NCBI RefSeq assembly: GCF_023703325.1
Contig: NZ_JAMQGM010000056.1
Span: 1-64,000, forward strand
Direction: 5' to 3'
DNA length: 64,000 bases
Source: Streptomyces meridianus
Lineage (GTDB): Bacteria; Actinomycetota; Actinomycetes; Streptomycetales; Streptomycetaceae
The position numbers and the translations under genes are program-made. The notes under the pieces were generated by a model. The model searched no databases. It was given only the letters and a program-made list of their open reading frames with translations, and had not been told where the DNA came from. Positions 9,161 through 18,215 of the stretch are shown here, one piece after another; position 1 is the stretch's first letter; each line of letters opens with the position of its first letter.

Positions 9161-9414
9161 TGCCAGGGCGAGCGGCAAGCCTTCACCGGGCCCGCGGGAG
9201 GAGAATGCGCCCCCACCCCCGCGCCCGACGTCCCGCTTTCGGACCGATCGCCCGCCGGATCCGGCCATTACCGGGCTCGACGCGTCATGGCCTCCCGCCT
9301 CAGGCCTTGTCTGCCACGCCTTCCCGGAACATCGGGATCTCGGCCGCATCCACACCGCGGACTCGCGCTCCCGGGGGTGCACACAGCCGTGGTCGGCCGA
9401 CCATTAATCGTTTA

Positions 9415-9431
9415 TCATCGATATTCGATGA
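9415..9431. promoter_or_regulatory. Candidate ArsR operator 2
   Basis: Perfect 7-bp inverted repeat TCATCGA-TAT-TCGATGA in the only AT-rich patch upstream of the permease (9400-9431), about 85 bases before its start. The 374-bp gap 9140-9513 between arsR and the permease otherwise holds no gene. Confidence 0.6.
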
Positions 9432-9513
9432 ATGGGGAGGGGCGCGCGAACCGTTGCTCCGAGCAGGTCGACCGCCTCCCGTCCGTGCCGTCCGCTTCAG
9501 AGAGGTTCACCCC

Positions 9514-10602
9514 GTGAGTGAATTGCAGGCTCTCTGCCTGTTCGTCCTGCGTGAGGTCGTGCACTACCTCCCATGGTTCCTGCTCGCAGTCGTTCTGGGC
9601 ATCTCGGTACAGCGCCTGTCCATCGACGTCGTCGCGCGGCGCAGCTTCTCCAGACGAGGCGTACTCGGGATCGCCATCGTCACCGCCATCGGTGCCTTCA
9701 GCCCCTTCTGCTCGTTCACGGTCATCCCTCTGATCAGACGGTTCCTGATCGCGGGCGTCCCCCTGTCCGCCGTGATGTCCTTCTGGATCGCCTCACCTGC
9801 CATGGACCCGGAGATCTACGCTCTCTCCGTCGCCCAGCTGGGGTTCCCGGTCGCCACGGCACGCCTGCTCGGTGCCCTGGTCCTGAGTTTCGGCGCCGGG
9901 CTCCTGGTGCTCGTCCTGGAGCGGCGGGGCTACTTTGCCGATCCTCTGGTCGGCACGTCCAGGACGAAGTCTGCTGCGTCCTGCGCGCAGTCCGCGGACC
10001 CGGCCCCCGCTGCCGCATGCTCGGCAGCGAGAACGCCGGTTCCGGTGGCGGCAGGAGCTTCCGGCGTCGCAGGCGATGGCGAGGCCCGTGACGGCACCAC
10101 CACCTCGACCGGCTGTTCGTCGGTGTCGGATCAGGATCCGCTGGTGGACGACGGAACGCCGTGGCGTGTGCTCGTGCGCCGGGACATCAAGAACCTGAGG
10201 TTCGGCGAGATCCTCAAGGAGATCTGGGGCGACTCACTGGTGCTGGGCAAGTGGCTGTTGCTGGCCATCGTCCTGGAGGCTTTGATCATCCGCTACGTGC
10301 CCAGCGATGTGGTCTCTTCGCTGCTCGGCACGGACGGCGTGGTCTCGGTACTGATGTCGGGAGCCATCAGCGTCCCGCTCTACCTCAACGGTGTCGGAGC
10401 CATTCCGGTGGTGGAAGGCCTGATGAACCAGGGCATGGTCGCCGCCGCCGGTGTCACCTTCCTGCTCGGCGGCGCGGTGACGACGATCCCGGCGATGGTG
10501 GCCGTGAAGAGCGTGGTGAAGAGCCCGGTGTTCGCCTTCTATCTGGGGGTCGGCCTCCTGGGCAGCATCGGCATCGGCCTGGTGGTGCTCCCTCTGCTCT
10601 GA
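9514..10602 (+). CDS. arsP: Eight-helix permease, ArsP-like (organoarsenical efflux candidate)
   Basis: 362 residues from GTG 9514 (AGAGAGG at 9500; longer in-frame starts would cross the operator). Two groups of hydrophobic helices flank a Cys/Ala-rich cytoplasmic loop (about residues 150-215, with repeated Cys). FSPFCSFTVIPLIRRF and the second-half repeat SVPLYLNGVGAIPVVEGLM are the duplicated signatures of the PF03773 permease family, which includes ArsP, an exporter of trivalent methyl- and aryl-arsenicals. Divergent from arsR and ending at a strong terminator. In this context it is the natural export route for a methylated product. Family assignment firm; substrate inferred. Confidence 0.78.
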   Translation: MSELQALCLFVLREVVHYLPWFLLAVVLGISVQRLSIDVVARRSFSRRGVLGIAIVTAIGAFSPFCSFTVIPLIRRFLIAGVPLSAVMSFWIASPAMDPEIYALSVAQLGFPVATARLLGALVLSFGAGLLVLVLERRGYFADPLVGTSRTKSAASCAQSADPAPAAACSAARTPVPVAAGASGVAGDGEARDGTTTSTGCSSVSDQDPLVDDGTPWRVLVRRDIKNLRFGEILKEIWGDSLVLGKWLLLAIVLEALIIRYVPSDVVSSLLGTDGVVSVLMSGAISVPLYLNGVGAIPVVEGLMNQGMVAAAGVTFLLGGAVTTIPAMVAVKSVVKSPVFAFYLGVGLLGSIGIGLVVLPLL

Positions 10603-10642
10603 CTGATGGACGCCCGCTCTCGCCGGAGGGCCCCACGGTCCA

Positions 10643-10682
10643 CTCTTCGGAGGGCCGGCGAAGTCGTCGGCCCTCCGAAGAG
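10643..10682. terminator. Bidirectional terminator between permease and ATP-grasp gene
   Basis: A perfect 15-bp stem CTCTTCGGAGGGCCG (10643-10657) with its complement at 10668-10682 around a 10-base loop, in the 110-bp gap between two convergent genes. Confidence 0.85.
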
Positions 10683-10712
10683 CGGCGTGGGGAAGGGTGG
10701 AAGCGCATCGCT

Positions 10713-11984
10713 TCAGTCGCTGAGGGGCCGCGAGCGCAGTTCGATCAGGGAGTGCGCGTCGGCGATGTCGGCGGCTACCTGGTCGGGGTCCTCGCCCACA
10801 GCGATCACGTAACCGTACCGCGACATGTAGGCACGCGGCGGCAGCGCGAGCCGGGTGCCGGGATTCGCGGTGGCGACCGCCTTGTGCACGGTGGGCCCGA
10901 AGCGGTCGGTGCGGACGACTGCTTCGACGGCTTCGCAGTCGGCTTGCGGGTACAGGAACCGGATGGCGGCGGTCTTCTGCGTCCTGGGGCCGGTCTCGGG
11001 GACCAGGCCGGCCGCGGCGCAGGCGGCTGCCACAGCGGGATCGGTTCCGGTTGCCAGGGCTCCGAGGTAGGGGATGAAGTCGCCACCCAGGCGAGCGTTG
11101 ATCTCCACCAGGCGGGGGCCTTCGGGGGTCAGCTTGAACTCCGCGTGCGTGGAACCGGTGTGGAAGTCCAGGGTCTGATGGATGAGATCCAGCTGATCGA
11201 TCAGGTCCGGGTCCTTCAGCAGGGGATCGCAGGCATCGACGGTGTGTCCGGTCTCCTCGAAGTAGGGGTCCAGTCCGACCTGCTTGCGTGCGACGACCAT
11301 GGGGGTCACCACGCCCTCGGCCACCACGGAGTCCACGCTGATCTCAGGGCCTCTCAGGTATTCCTCGACCAGCACATCGGCTTCGTAGCGGGGTACCCCC
11401 GGCCATTGGGCGGTGCCGGCGGCGGTGAAGGCGGCCTCGACGGCACCGGCGTCGTCGGCGCGGACGACCCCGATGCTCCCTCCCAGTCCGCGGGCTTTGA
11501 CGACCACGGGATATCCGATGGCGTCGGCTGCCTGTCGCGCCTGTTCCGTGGTGGAGACGGGCGTCGACGCCGGCTGGGGGATGCCCGCCGCGGTCAGCAG
11601 GGCGCGGGTCACGGCCTTGTCCCGGCACGCAAGCACCGCATCGGGCGGGCTGCCCGGCAGGCCGAGGGCCCGGGTGAGGCGGGCAGTCGCGTGGACCAGC
11701 GATTCGTCGTAGGTGAAGACCCCGGCCACGGGGTACTCGGCGAGAACGGGGGCTGCCGCGGCGGCCAGCGCATCGGGGTCGTGCGTGTCCACCAGGGTGG
11801 TTCCTGCGACATACGGAAGCTGCCAGGTGGGTTCGTGGGCGTCGAGGAGCCACAGCCGGAACCGGCGGGACACGGCGGCCACGATGTATTCGCGGTATCG
11901 GCGGTCGCCGCTTCCGACGAGCAGGAGCACAGGAAGGGCCTCGTCAGCGGTTTCGGCAGGAGCGGGCTGCGGGCGGGCGGCCAT
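10713..11984 (-). CDS. ATP-grasp ligase of the arsenic operon
   Basis: 423 residues, ATG 11984 after GACGAGGG. N-terminal Rossmann-like pre-ATP-grasp domain (1-110), then the ATP-grasp fold. GYPVVVKARGLGGSIGVV is the glycine-rich ATP loop, VLVEEYLRGPEISVDSV the hinge, and EFKLTPEGPRLVEINARLGG the Mg-binding Glu/Asn pair. The layout matches carboxylate-amine ligases such as L-amino-acid ligases: acyl phosphate formation followed by amide bond formation. It is the last gene of the minus-strand operon and overlaps arsR by 41 bases. I infer that it conjugates an amino acid, possibly an arsenic-containing one, to a partner. An alternative is dipeptide synthesis unrelated to arsenic. Confidence 0.8.
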   Translation of the reverse strand: MAARPQPAPAETADEALPVLLLVGSGDRRYREYIVAAVSRRFRLWLLDAHEPTWQLPYVAGTTLVDTHDPDALAAAAAPVLAEYPVAGVFTYDESLVHATARLTRALGLPGSPPDAVLACRDKAVTRALLTAAGIPQPASTPVSTTEQARQAADAIGYPVVVKARGLGGSIGVVRADDAGAVEAAFTAAGTAQWPGVPRYEADVLVEEYLRGPEISVDSVVAEGVVTPMVVARKQVGLDPYFEETGHTVDACDPLLKDPDLIDQLDLIHQTLDFHTGSTHAEFKLTPEGPRLVEINARLGGDFIPYLGALATGTDPAVAAACAAAGLVPETGPRTQKTAAIRFLYPQADCEAVEAVVRTDRFGPTVHKAVATANPGTRLALPPRAYMSRYGYVIAVGEDPDQVAADIADAHSLIELRSRPLSD

Positions 11985-12393
11985 GGGGAACCCTCGTCTT
12001 CTCTCGTGTACCGGGCAGGCCGGACCCTTGTCGAGCGGCCCGTGGTTCGGCGGACTGCTCCGGTGATTCTTCGGAGCCGGGGAGTTGGGGGCCGCCGCCG
12101 AGCAGGGTGGCGGCGGCATGCGGAAGGGCCGAGACGCAACGGTCGTCGACCGAGTACAGGATGTTGGCGCCCGACCTGCGCCGGGTCAGGATCCCCGCCT
12201 GGTGCAGCGTCTTGAGGTGATGGGACACGGTCGGCTGGCTGGTCTTCAGGTGTTCGACGATGGAGCCCGCCGGCACCGGGGCGCGCTGCTCGGCCAGGTA
12301 CCGCACGATGAGGATGCGCGTGGGGTCGGCGAGTGCCTGGAACCAGCGGGTGTACGTCTCGATGATGTCCTGTTCGAGGGGGGTCCGGGGCAT
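11944..12393 (-). CDS. arsR: ArsR-family repressor within the biosynthetic operon
   Basis: 149 residues. Winged helix with WFQALADPTRILIVRYLAEQ and TSQPTVSHHLKTLHQAGIL. Unlike the other four arsenic-locus ArsRs it has only one Cys in the folded part (Cys86, SVDDRCVSAL) and one in a basic disordered tail. The canonical three-thiolate arsenite site is therefore absent and a different inducer, perhaps an organoarsenical, is possible. The tail (110-149) is low complexity and overlaps the ATP-grasp start, so the gene may have been extended by mutation of an earlier stop. Confidence 0.82.
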   Translation of the reverse strand: MPRTPLEQDIIETYTRWFQALADPTRILIVRYLAEQRAPVPAGSIVEHLKTSQPTVSHHLKTLHQAGILTRRRSGANILYSVDDRCVSALPHAAATLLGGGPQLPGSEESPEQSAEPRAARQGSGLPGTREKTRVPHGRPPAARSCRNR

Positions 12394-12570
12394 GGCGCTT
12401 CTCTGAGTCCTGTCCGGCGAGTGGCGCTGTCCGCCGCAAGGCGGGGTCGGGGTGGTGCGTGCAGATGCAAGGCGGAGAGACGTCCTCGTAGTGGGCTGCT
12501 CGGAGCTTTCGACAACGCAGCAGATCTGTGTGCCGGGCGCCCCGGCCAGGCGGGATTTCTCGGACAGGAC

Positions 12571-13650
12571 CTAACGGGCCGCCAGGAAGACGCCGGCCGC
12601 CACTGCTGCTGCGAAGGGAGGGGTGACCACCCAGGCGATGACGAAGTGGCGGAGCGTCTTTCCGCTCAGGCGGCCGAGGTTGGGCCCGGCCGATCCGGCA
12701 ATGGCGCCGGTCGAGGTGTGGGTGGTGGACATGGGCAGGCCGTAGCCGGCACCGAGACCGACGAGAGTCGCGGTGGTCAGGTTGGCGAGGAAGCCTTCCT
12801 TGTGGTTCATGCGGATGACCCCTTCGCCGAGGCGCTCGGCCACACGCATGCCTCCGGTGACCGAGCCCAGGGCCATGGCTCCCGCAACGAGCAGCATGAT
12901 CTGCCAGGTCTCCATGCCGGCCGGGACCAGGGCGAAGGCGCCGATGGCCACGATCTTCGGCGTGTCGTTCAGGCCACGGGCGAAGCCGGTAGCACCGCTG
13001 GTCAGCCAATGCGCCGCGGCCAGGGCACCGTGTGGGGTCTTCGTCGTCGGGCCGGAGGCCGTCGACGTGGCCGGGTCTGTGGCAAGAACCGTGCCGTGGG
13101 TGACACCGGTGGTACCGGCCACCGACGGCGCCGGCTCGGCCGCCCGGGTCGCTTCTGCCCCGGCCCGAGTACTGCGACGGTTGAAGACGAGGGCGAGCAG
13201 CAGGGAGATCCCGTAGGCGACGCCGACGCTCATCAGCAGCGGGATCACCAGCTTCGTCGGAATGGCACTCCAGGCGATGCTGTCGGAGGCGAGGAGGAGA
13301 CCGGCGCCCAGCAGCGCGCCGATCAGCGCGTGCGTGGTGGACACCGGCAGACGCAGCACGGTGGCCAGGGCAACCCAGCTGACGGCACCGGTCAGGACGG
13401 CGACGGCGAACGCCTGGGTGGGCTCGGCGGTGACGATCCCGCTGGAGAAGAGCTGGGTCATCTTGTCGGCGAGCGTCAGCGAGCAGACGCACCCGACGAG
13501 GGTGGTGACCGTTCCCCAGAGGATGGCCGTGCGGTACTTCGTCACCCCCGCTCCGGCGAGGGTGGCGACGCCCTTGGGGACGTCGTTGCTGCCGTTCGCC
13601 GCCGCCAGCGCGGCGACGAGCACGAAGACGAGCACGGCGGTGAGGGACAT
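12571..13650 (-). CDS. pit: Pit-family low-affinity inorganic phosphate (arsenate) permease
   Basis: 359 residues, ATG 13650 with GGGAGA. The PHO4/Pit duplicated signature is clear: ANGSNDVPKGVATLAGAG near the N-terminus and ARGLNDTPKIVAIGAFAL in the second half, with STTHALIGALLGAG and STTHTSTGAIAGS as the paired inner repeats. About ten helices, with a hydrophilic loop at residues 170-215. Pit proteins symport metal-phosphate and do not discriminate arsenate well. Placement between arsM and arsR suggests a role in arsenate uptake for biosynthesis, or restoring phosphate supply under arsenate. Function from family; the arsenate role is inference. Confidence 0.88.
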   Translation of the reverse strand: MSLTAVLVFVLVAALAAANGSNDVPKGVATLAGAGVTKYRTAILWGTVTTLVGCVCSLTLADKMTQLFSSGIVTAEPTQAFAVAVLTGAVSWVALATVLRLPVSTTHALIGALLGAGLLLASDSIAWSAIPTKLVIPLLMSVGVAYGISLLLALVFNRRSTRAGAEATRAAEPAPSVAGTTGVTHGTVLATDPATSTASGPTTKTPHGALAAAHWLTSGATGFARGLNDTPKIVAIGAFALVPAGMETWQIMLLVAGAMALGSVTGGMRVAERLGEGVIRMNHKEGFLANLTTATLVGLGAGYGLPMSTTHTSTGAIAGSAGPNLGRLSGKTLRHFVIAWVVTPPFAAAVAAGVFLAAR

Positions 13651-13712
13651 GGCGGTGTCTCCCTGGTCGGGGGGCTGCGGCGTCGGGTCGTCGCCCCGGG
13701 TCCGGTGGCGGT

Positions 13713-14510
13713 TCAGCAGCAGGTGCTGCCGGGGACGCACTCCTGGCGGGTCACGGCTTCGTGCTCGCTGGGTTTGCGGGCGCGGATGACGGCGGCGTGG
13801 AGGCCGTCGGCCGCCTCCTGCGTGAAGACGACCTCGGTGTCCTCGAGCCCCACGGCGGAGAGCAGTTCGCGATATTCCGACACCGACAGGGCGCCGGCGA
13901 TGCACTGGCTGTGTCCACCGCGTTCGGCGCGTTCTTCGGGGCCGAGGCGGTCCTCGGCGACCACGTCGCTGATGCCGAGGCGTCCTCCGGGGGCGAGGAC
14001 ACGTGCCATCTCCGCGAACACGGCGGGCTTGTTCAGCGAGAGGTTGATGACGCAGTTGGAGATGATCACGTCGACGGTGTCGGCGGGCAGCGGGATGGCC
14101 TCGATGGTGCCTTTGAGGAGCACGACGTTGTCGGCCTCGGCGTCCGCAACGTTCCGCGCGGCCAGGGCGAGCATCTCCTCAAGGAAGTCCAGGCCGTAGA
14201 CGCGGCCGTCGGGACCGACTCGGCGGGAGCTGAGGATCACGTCGAGGCCTCCCCCGGATCCCAGGTCCAGAACGGTCTCGCCTTCACGGAGTTCGGCGAC
14301 GGCGGTCGGGTTGCCGCAGCCGAGGCTGGCCAGGAGAGCGGTGTCGGGTGCGCTGCCGGGGCCGATCCCGTCGTAGGCGGCGGGTCCGAAGGTGTCGGGG
14401 TCCGGCGAGCAGCAGGCACCTTCGGTCGCGGCCTCGGCTGCCTTGGAGCGGTAGTACTCGCGGACCTCTTCCTGCAGGTTCCCGGTGGTGGCGGTGCCGG
14501 CATCGGTCAT
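13713..14510 (-). CDS. arsM: Arsenite S-adenosylmethionine methyltransferase ArsM
   Basis: 265 residues. SAM-binding motif I is VLDLGSGGGLDVI. The arsenite-binding cysteines are at positions expected for ArsM: Cys33/34 (GACCSP), Cys65 (SLGCGNP), Cys153 (SNCVINLS) and Cys203 (HSQCIAGAL); the last two are 50 residues apart as in algal ArsM (C174, C224). It methylates As(III) or a trivalent organoarsenical using SAM and thiols. The C-terminus CVPGSTCC adds a vicinal Cys pair. Third from last in the operon, with 62 bases before pit. In arsinothricin biosynthesis ArsM performs the final As-methylation, a likely analogue here. Confidence 0.93.
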   Translation of the reverse strand: MTDAGTATTGNLQEEVREYYRSKAAEAATEGACCSPDPDTFGPAAYDGIGPGSAPDTALLASLGCGNPTAVAELREGETVLDLGSGGGLDVILSSRRVGPDGRVYGLDFLEEMLALAARNVADAEADNVVLLKGTIEAIPLPADTVDVIISNCVINLSLNKPAVFAEMARVLAPGGRLGISDVVAEDRLGPEERAERGGHSQCIAGALSVSEYRELLSAVGLEDTEVVFTQEAADGLHAAVIRARKPSEHEAVTRQECVPGSTCC

Positions 14511-14526
14511 GTCGGTGTCCTTCTGC

Positions 14527-15633
14527 TCATGCTCCGGCGGGGGCCAGGCGGTGCACGGGGCGGGGGTAGGAGGGTTTGAACGACACGGGCGCGGTGGCGG
14601 AGGAGACGACCTGCGCACACTGGTCGGCGGCGGTGACGGCCTCGGAGACTGCGCGGTCGAGTGCCTCGGGTTCGCAGGCGACACGGGCGTTGACGACGGC
14701 GCGGGCGACATCTGTGGTGCCGCCCGCCTCACGGTCCGGGGTGGGCTGTTCGCCGGCCCGGGTGACGCTGAGCTTGGTGAAGTCGCCGTCCTTGGTTTCC
14801 ACGGTGAGCTTGGCGTGTCCGACCACGGCGTCGTGTTCGGCGGCCCAGGTGGACAGGTGGTCGAGGACGGCGCGGGCCCAGGCGGTTGCGTCGAACTCCC
14901 CGTTGGCGGCGACGAGGTCCAGTTCCTGGTTCATCCAGGCGAGTTGGGCCTCCGCTGCGGCGTAGCGGTCGTAGTCGACGTCGAGGTCGACCGCTTCGTT
15001 GCCGGCGGGTGCCCGCCAGGCGTCCAGCAGCGAGTCGATGCCCTGGCGGGTGGTGGCCGAACAGCCGACGACGGTGGCTTTGGGGTACTGCGCTCGAAGG
15101 TCGGTGAGCAGCGTTTCGGCACGCTCGGCGGGAATGGTGTCGAGCTTGTTGACGGCGATGACGTCCGCCTCGCTGAGCTGCTGCCGGAAGAGATAGGAGA
15201 GGTCGGATTCGGGCTCTCCTCGCTGGGCGGCCCGCTCGAAGGCGAGATGACGCAACGGGTCGACGACCGTGGTGAGGGGGGCGACGACCATGTGGTCGCC
15301 GTAGTACTGACGCAGCGGGCGTACCACGGTGGCCTGGAGGTCGGTGCAGCTTCCGACGGCTTCGGCGATGACGATGTCGACGTTGTCGGAGCCCACGAGC
15401 CCCACGATGGCCTCGACGAGGTCTTCGAACCTGCAGCAGAAACAGCCGCCGGTGACTTCGGCGACGCTGTCGAGCTTGCTGCGGACGAGTTTGGTGTCGA
15501 CGAGTTCCACGCCCTGGTCGTTGGTGATGACGGCGACCCGGTGGCCCTGTTCCTGCAGGGCGAGGGCGGTGGTGGTCATGGTCGTGGTCTTGCCGGCGCC
15601 GAGGAACCCGGTCAGAGGTATGAAGGTGATCAT
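14527..15633 (-). CDS. CobW-family G3E GTPase (metallochaperone type)
   Basis: 368 residues. P-loop GFLGAGKTT (9-17), the family metal-binding CxCC motif as GGCFCC (Cys64, 66, 67), IAEAVGS (switch/Walker B, EXVG instead of the common ESTG) and NKLD. The C-terminal domain (about 250-340) is shorter and unlike typical CobW_C. G3E proteins insert or deliver metals or cobalamin. In an operon with a radical SAM enzyme and ArsM it may supply Zn, Co or Fe, or handle the metalloid itself. Start ATG 15633, 30 bases after the upstream gene. Precise role unknown. Confidence 0.82.
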   Translation of the reverse strand: MITFIPLTGFLGAGKTTTMTTTALALQEQGHRVAVITNDQGVELVDTKLVRSKLDSVAEVTGGCFCCRFEDLVEAIVGLVGSDNVDIVIAEAVGSCTDLQATVVRPLRQYYGDHMVVAPLTTVVDPLRHLAFERAAQRGEPESDLSYLFRQQLSEADVIAVNKLDTIPAERAETLLTDLRAQYPKATVVGCSATTRQGIDSLLDAWRAPAGNEAVDLDVDYDRYAAAEAQLAWMNQELDLVAANGEFDATAWARAVLDHLSTWAAEHDAVVGHAKLTVETKDGDFTKLSVTRAGEQPTPDREAGGTTDVARAVVNARVACEPEALDRAVSEAVTAADQCAQVVSSATAPVSFKPSYPRPVHRLAPAGA

Positions 15634-15663
15634 GTCGCTCCGTCTCGTCGGTCCGAGTGCGAG

Positions 15664-16932
15664 TCAGCTGGTGCAGCAGCCGCCGCCGGTCCCGGCGGCA
15701 TTGCCGAGCAGGGGCAGGGTGGCGGGGGGAGCGGGGGTGCCCGGGTCGCCGAAGGCGGCGCGCCTGGTTCTGCCGAAGGCGTCGAGCCATGCGGTGGCCC
15801 GGGGCCTCAGCGCGGGGTCGGCCAGGAGCATGGAGGTGGTGACGGCGCGCGGGGTGCATCCGCGCAGGGCCTTGGCCTGGTGGGCACCCGCGCCGAACTC
15901 CACGGTGCGAAGGCCCTCGGCGTAGGCGTCGCGCACGGGGGCGTCGAGGACCAGGGCGAAGTAGATCCCGCTGCGTTCGCCGATGGCGGGGTAGTCGAAG
16001 CCGGCCCACTTGGGGAACAGCCGGTGGTTCTTGCGGATGGCGACACAGGTGGCAACGAGCGCGTCGTTCTTGTAGCCGAGGTAGGCGCGGACGTCCGCGC
16101 CCTGGTCGATCAGGGCCGACAGGATGCCGACGATGTGTTCGGGCTGCTCACCGGCGCCGTTCTTCTCGCGGTTGAGGCACGTGAGTTCAGCGATGCGCTG
16201 CACGTGGGGGCGGATGTCGGTGCCGTCGACGCGGCGGATGGCGACGCCTGCGGCTTCGGCGCGGCGTACGTCTCCTTTGATGCGCTGCCGCTTCTTGAGG
16301 GGAAGTGCGGCGAGATGGCCGTCCCAGTCGGGGGCGTCGAGGCTGATGAAGTCCTCGTATCCCCAGAACGTGCTGTGGGCTCCTGCGGCGTCGAGTGCCG
16401 AGACCAAGGCCTCGTTGCCGCGCCGGTCGGGGATCCAGGGCGCGAGGATGCAGCGGACGCCTGCTTCCAGGGCGGCGGGCACGAGCCTGTCGACGATGGC
16501 TCCCATGAGGGTGGGAGCCCAGAAGTTGTAGGCCACTTCGGTCCGGTAACCGAGCGGCGAGCCGAGAAGGAGTGTGGGGAAGAACGGTTCTGTCCCGAGG
16601 GCGTCGATCTCGGCGCTGCGGGCAGCGTCGGTTTCGGCGCCGCAGCACACTTCCTCGCCCGTGGGGGCTCGCCGGCCGAGGTAGGTGCGGGGTTCGTGGT
16701 CGACCACGGGCGGCGTGGAGAGGATGTAGCCGGGCAGGAGGGCGAGTTCGCCGCGGGCCCGGCCGGCGACGGTGTGCCAGGGCTGCGCCTCGGGAAGCAC
16801 CTTTTCGGTTGCCGCCAGCCAGGTGGGGCCGAGGTAGGGCCAGGAGTCGGTGAGGTCGGCGAGTTCCCCGGTCCAGTCCATGTGGGGCAGGGTCTGGCCG
16901 GTGGATATGACGACGCGGGGTGATCCGCCCAT
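15664..16932 (-). CDS. FemAB/GNAT-like N-acyltransferase (peptidogalycan-type, PF04339-like)
   Basis: 422 residues from ATG 16932 (AAGGAAC upstream), rather than the longer frame starting at 17061 that would overlap the radical SAM gene. Residues 220-400 hold the acyltransferase core, with LPLKKRQRIKGDVRRAEAAG and YLGYKNDALVATCVAIRKN resembling double-GNAT FemAB-type enzymes that form amides from aminoacyl or acyl donors. FGAGAHQAKALRGCTPRAVT is the PF04339-type ending. The tail is GGGCCTS, a Cys pair. CCGAETD lies at about residue 95. Second gene of the operon. Likely N-acylates or aminoacylates a pathway intermediate; inferred. Confidence 0.65.
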   Translation of the reverse strand: MGGSPRVVISTGQTLPHMDWTGELADLTDSWPYLGPTWLAATEKVLPEAQPWHTVAGRARGELALLPGYILSTPPVVDHEPRTYLGRRAPTGEEVCCGAETDAARSAEIDALGTEPFFPTLLLGSPLGYRTEVAYNFWAPTLMGAIVDRLVPAALEAGVRCILAPWIPDRRGNEALVSALDAAGAHSTFWGYEDFISLDAPDWDGHLAALPLKKRQRIKGDVRRAEAAGVAIRRVDGTDIRPHVQRIAELTCLNREKNGAGEQPEHIVGILSALIDQGADVRAYLGYKNDALVATCVAIRKNHRLFPKWAGFDYPAIGERSGIYFALVLDAPVRDAYAEGLRTVEFGAGAHQAKALRGCTPRAVTTSMLLADPALRPRATAWLDAFGRTRRAAFGDPGTPAPPATLPLLGNAAGTGGGCCTS

Positions 16933-16964
16933 GTCAGGTTCCTTCGGGTGTGGGAGAGTGCGGG

Positions 16965-18215
16965 TCAGCACTTGACGCAGCAGCGGATCCTGCCTGCGTC
17001 CTCGGCGTCCGTTCGTCGTTGCTGCCACAGCTCCTCGACCCGCTTGTCGGGGTGTGTCCACTCCACCCAGAAGCCACGGTCAACGGTGGCGATGTCCTCC
17101 ATCCACGGTGAGGACAGCAGCGGTGATCCCTTGAACAGCAGCAGGCGGGTCTGGAGCGCTGTCGGGTCGGTGACACGGGCGAGCCCGGTCTCGACGAGCC
17201 AGTCCTCGAAGCCCAGCAGTTCGTCGTACTCGATCCAGGGGGTGAAGGGGATGAACGTGGGGTAGAGCTCGAATCCGATGCGTTCGGCCTCGGCGATCGC
17301 CTGACGCATGTGCTCGACGTCGATGTGCTTGTCGAAGATGCGCAGGATGCGGTCGGAGGGGAACTCCAGGGCGCAGGTGACGCGACGCAGCCCCAAGGCG
17401 ACGAGTTTCTCCAGCTCGTGCGGGTAGCTCAGCACGTGGTCGACCCGCGTGGTGAATTCGAAGGTGATCGGCCCGATGGCGTCCACCAGTCGTTCGACGA
17501 CACCGGTGCCGATGGTTCGGGAGTTGAAGAACTCGGCGTCGATGAAACAGAAGTGACGTACTCCCTCTTCGGCGAGCTGGAGTGCGTCGGCGAGAACGCT
17601 GTCCCCGTCGTAGGCGGCAACGCCGCCGTCGTAGGCGCCGTAGACGGAGCAGTAGGTGCACTTGTGGTGGCAGCCGCGGGAGGCCTCGATGTTGCCCATC
17701 AGCCCGAAGGGTGTGTGGTGGGCGGGGTAGTGCACGAGGGACGGGAACAGGTCACGGGCGGGCTTGGGCACCGTGATCCTGCGCCGAGGGGGCTTGGGAC
17801 GCATGCCCTGTGCCGTCATCAGGGCGGGGACCTGGGTCGGCTCGAGGGTTCCGTCGGCGAGTCGGACCAGTTCCTCGCTGATCAGCTCGGGCTCTTCCAT
17901 GACGATCGCGTCCGCGACCCGGAGGAACTCGCGGTGATTCATCTGTGCGTACTGGCCGAAGGCCACGACGGTGGTGTCGCGCTCGTCCGAGAGGCGCCGG
18001 GCCAGCGAGACACCGCGCTCCAGGCCCTCGAACTGCTGGACGGACACCAGAACCAGGTCGAAGGGGCCGTCGGGCATGGCGTCGGGTCGCAGATGCGCGT
18101 CCCAGCCGGTCACGTCGGCACCGTGGCCCTGCAGGGCGGCGGCGACACACGCACAGGTCAGAGGTTGAAGCTCCGCTTCGAAGGCGGAGGCGACGAGCAC
18201 ACGTGGTTGAGTCAC
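16965..18215 (-). CDS. Radical SAM enzyme with C-terminal RCCVKC arsenic-type motif (ArsL/ArsS-like candidate)
   Basis: 416 residues. An N-terminal flavodoxin-like/B12-binding-type Rossmann domain (1-125) lacks the DxHxxG cobalamin motif. The radical SAM barrel begins at EASRGCHHKCTYCSVYG, with Cys182, Cys186 and Cys189 forming CxxxCxxC for the 4Fe-4S cluster. The last six residues are RCCVKC (411-416). A similar RCCxKC ending is recalled for radical SAM enzymes of organoarsenical biosynthesis (arsenosugar ArsS, arsinothricin ArsL), where the thiols hold As(III) for C-As bond formation. First gene of the operon, so it is the probable C-As bond-forming enzyme. Mechanism inferred, not shown. 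Confidence 0.8.
   Translation of the reverse strand: MTQPRVLVASAFEAELQPLTCACVAAALQGHGADVTGWDAHLRPDAMPDGPFDLVLVSVQQFEGLERGVSLARRLSDERDTTVVAFGQYAQMNHREFLRVADAIVMEEPELISEELVRLADGTLEPTQVPALMTAQGMRPKPPRRRITVPKPARDLFPSLVHYPAHHTPFGLMGNIEASRGCHHKCTYCSVYGAYDGGVAAYDGDSVLADALQLAEEGVRHFCFIDAEFFNSRTIGTGVVERLVDAIGPITFEFTTRVDHVLSYPHELEKLVALGLRRVTCALEFPSDRILRIFDKHIDVEHMRQAIAEAERIGFELYPTFIPFTPWIEYDELLGFEDWLVETGLARVTDPTALQTRLLLFKGSPLLSSPWMEDIATVDRGFWVEWTHPDKRVEELWQQRRTDAEDAGRIRCCVKC

Noticed and set aside
10161..12215. 684-codon plus-strand frame across permease end, terminator and ATP-grasp
   Set aside because: Runs through a terminator hairpin and is antisense to a clear ATP-grasp gene; composition is Gly/Arg-rich noise.
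14485..16923. 812-codon plus-strand frame opposite the CobW and acyltransferase genes
   Set aside because: Gly/Val/Asp/Glu-rich antisense shadow without any domain signature.
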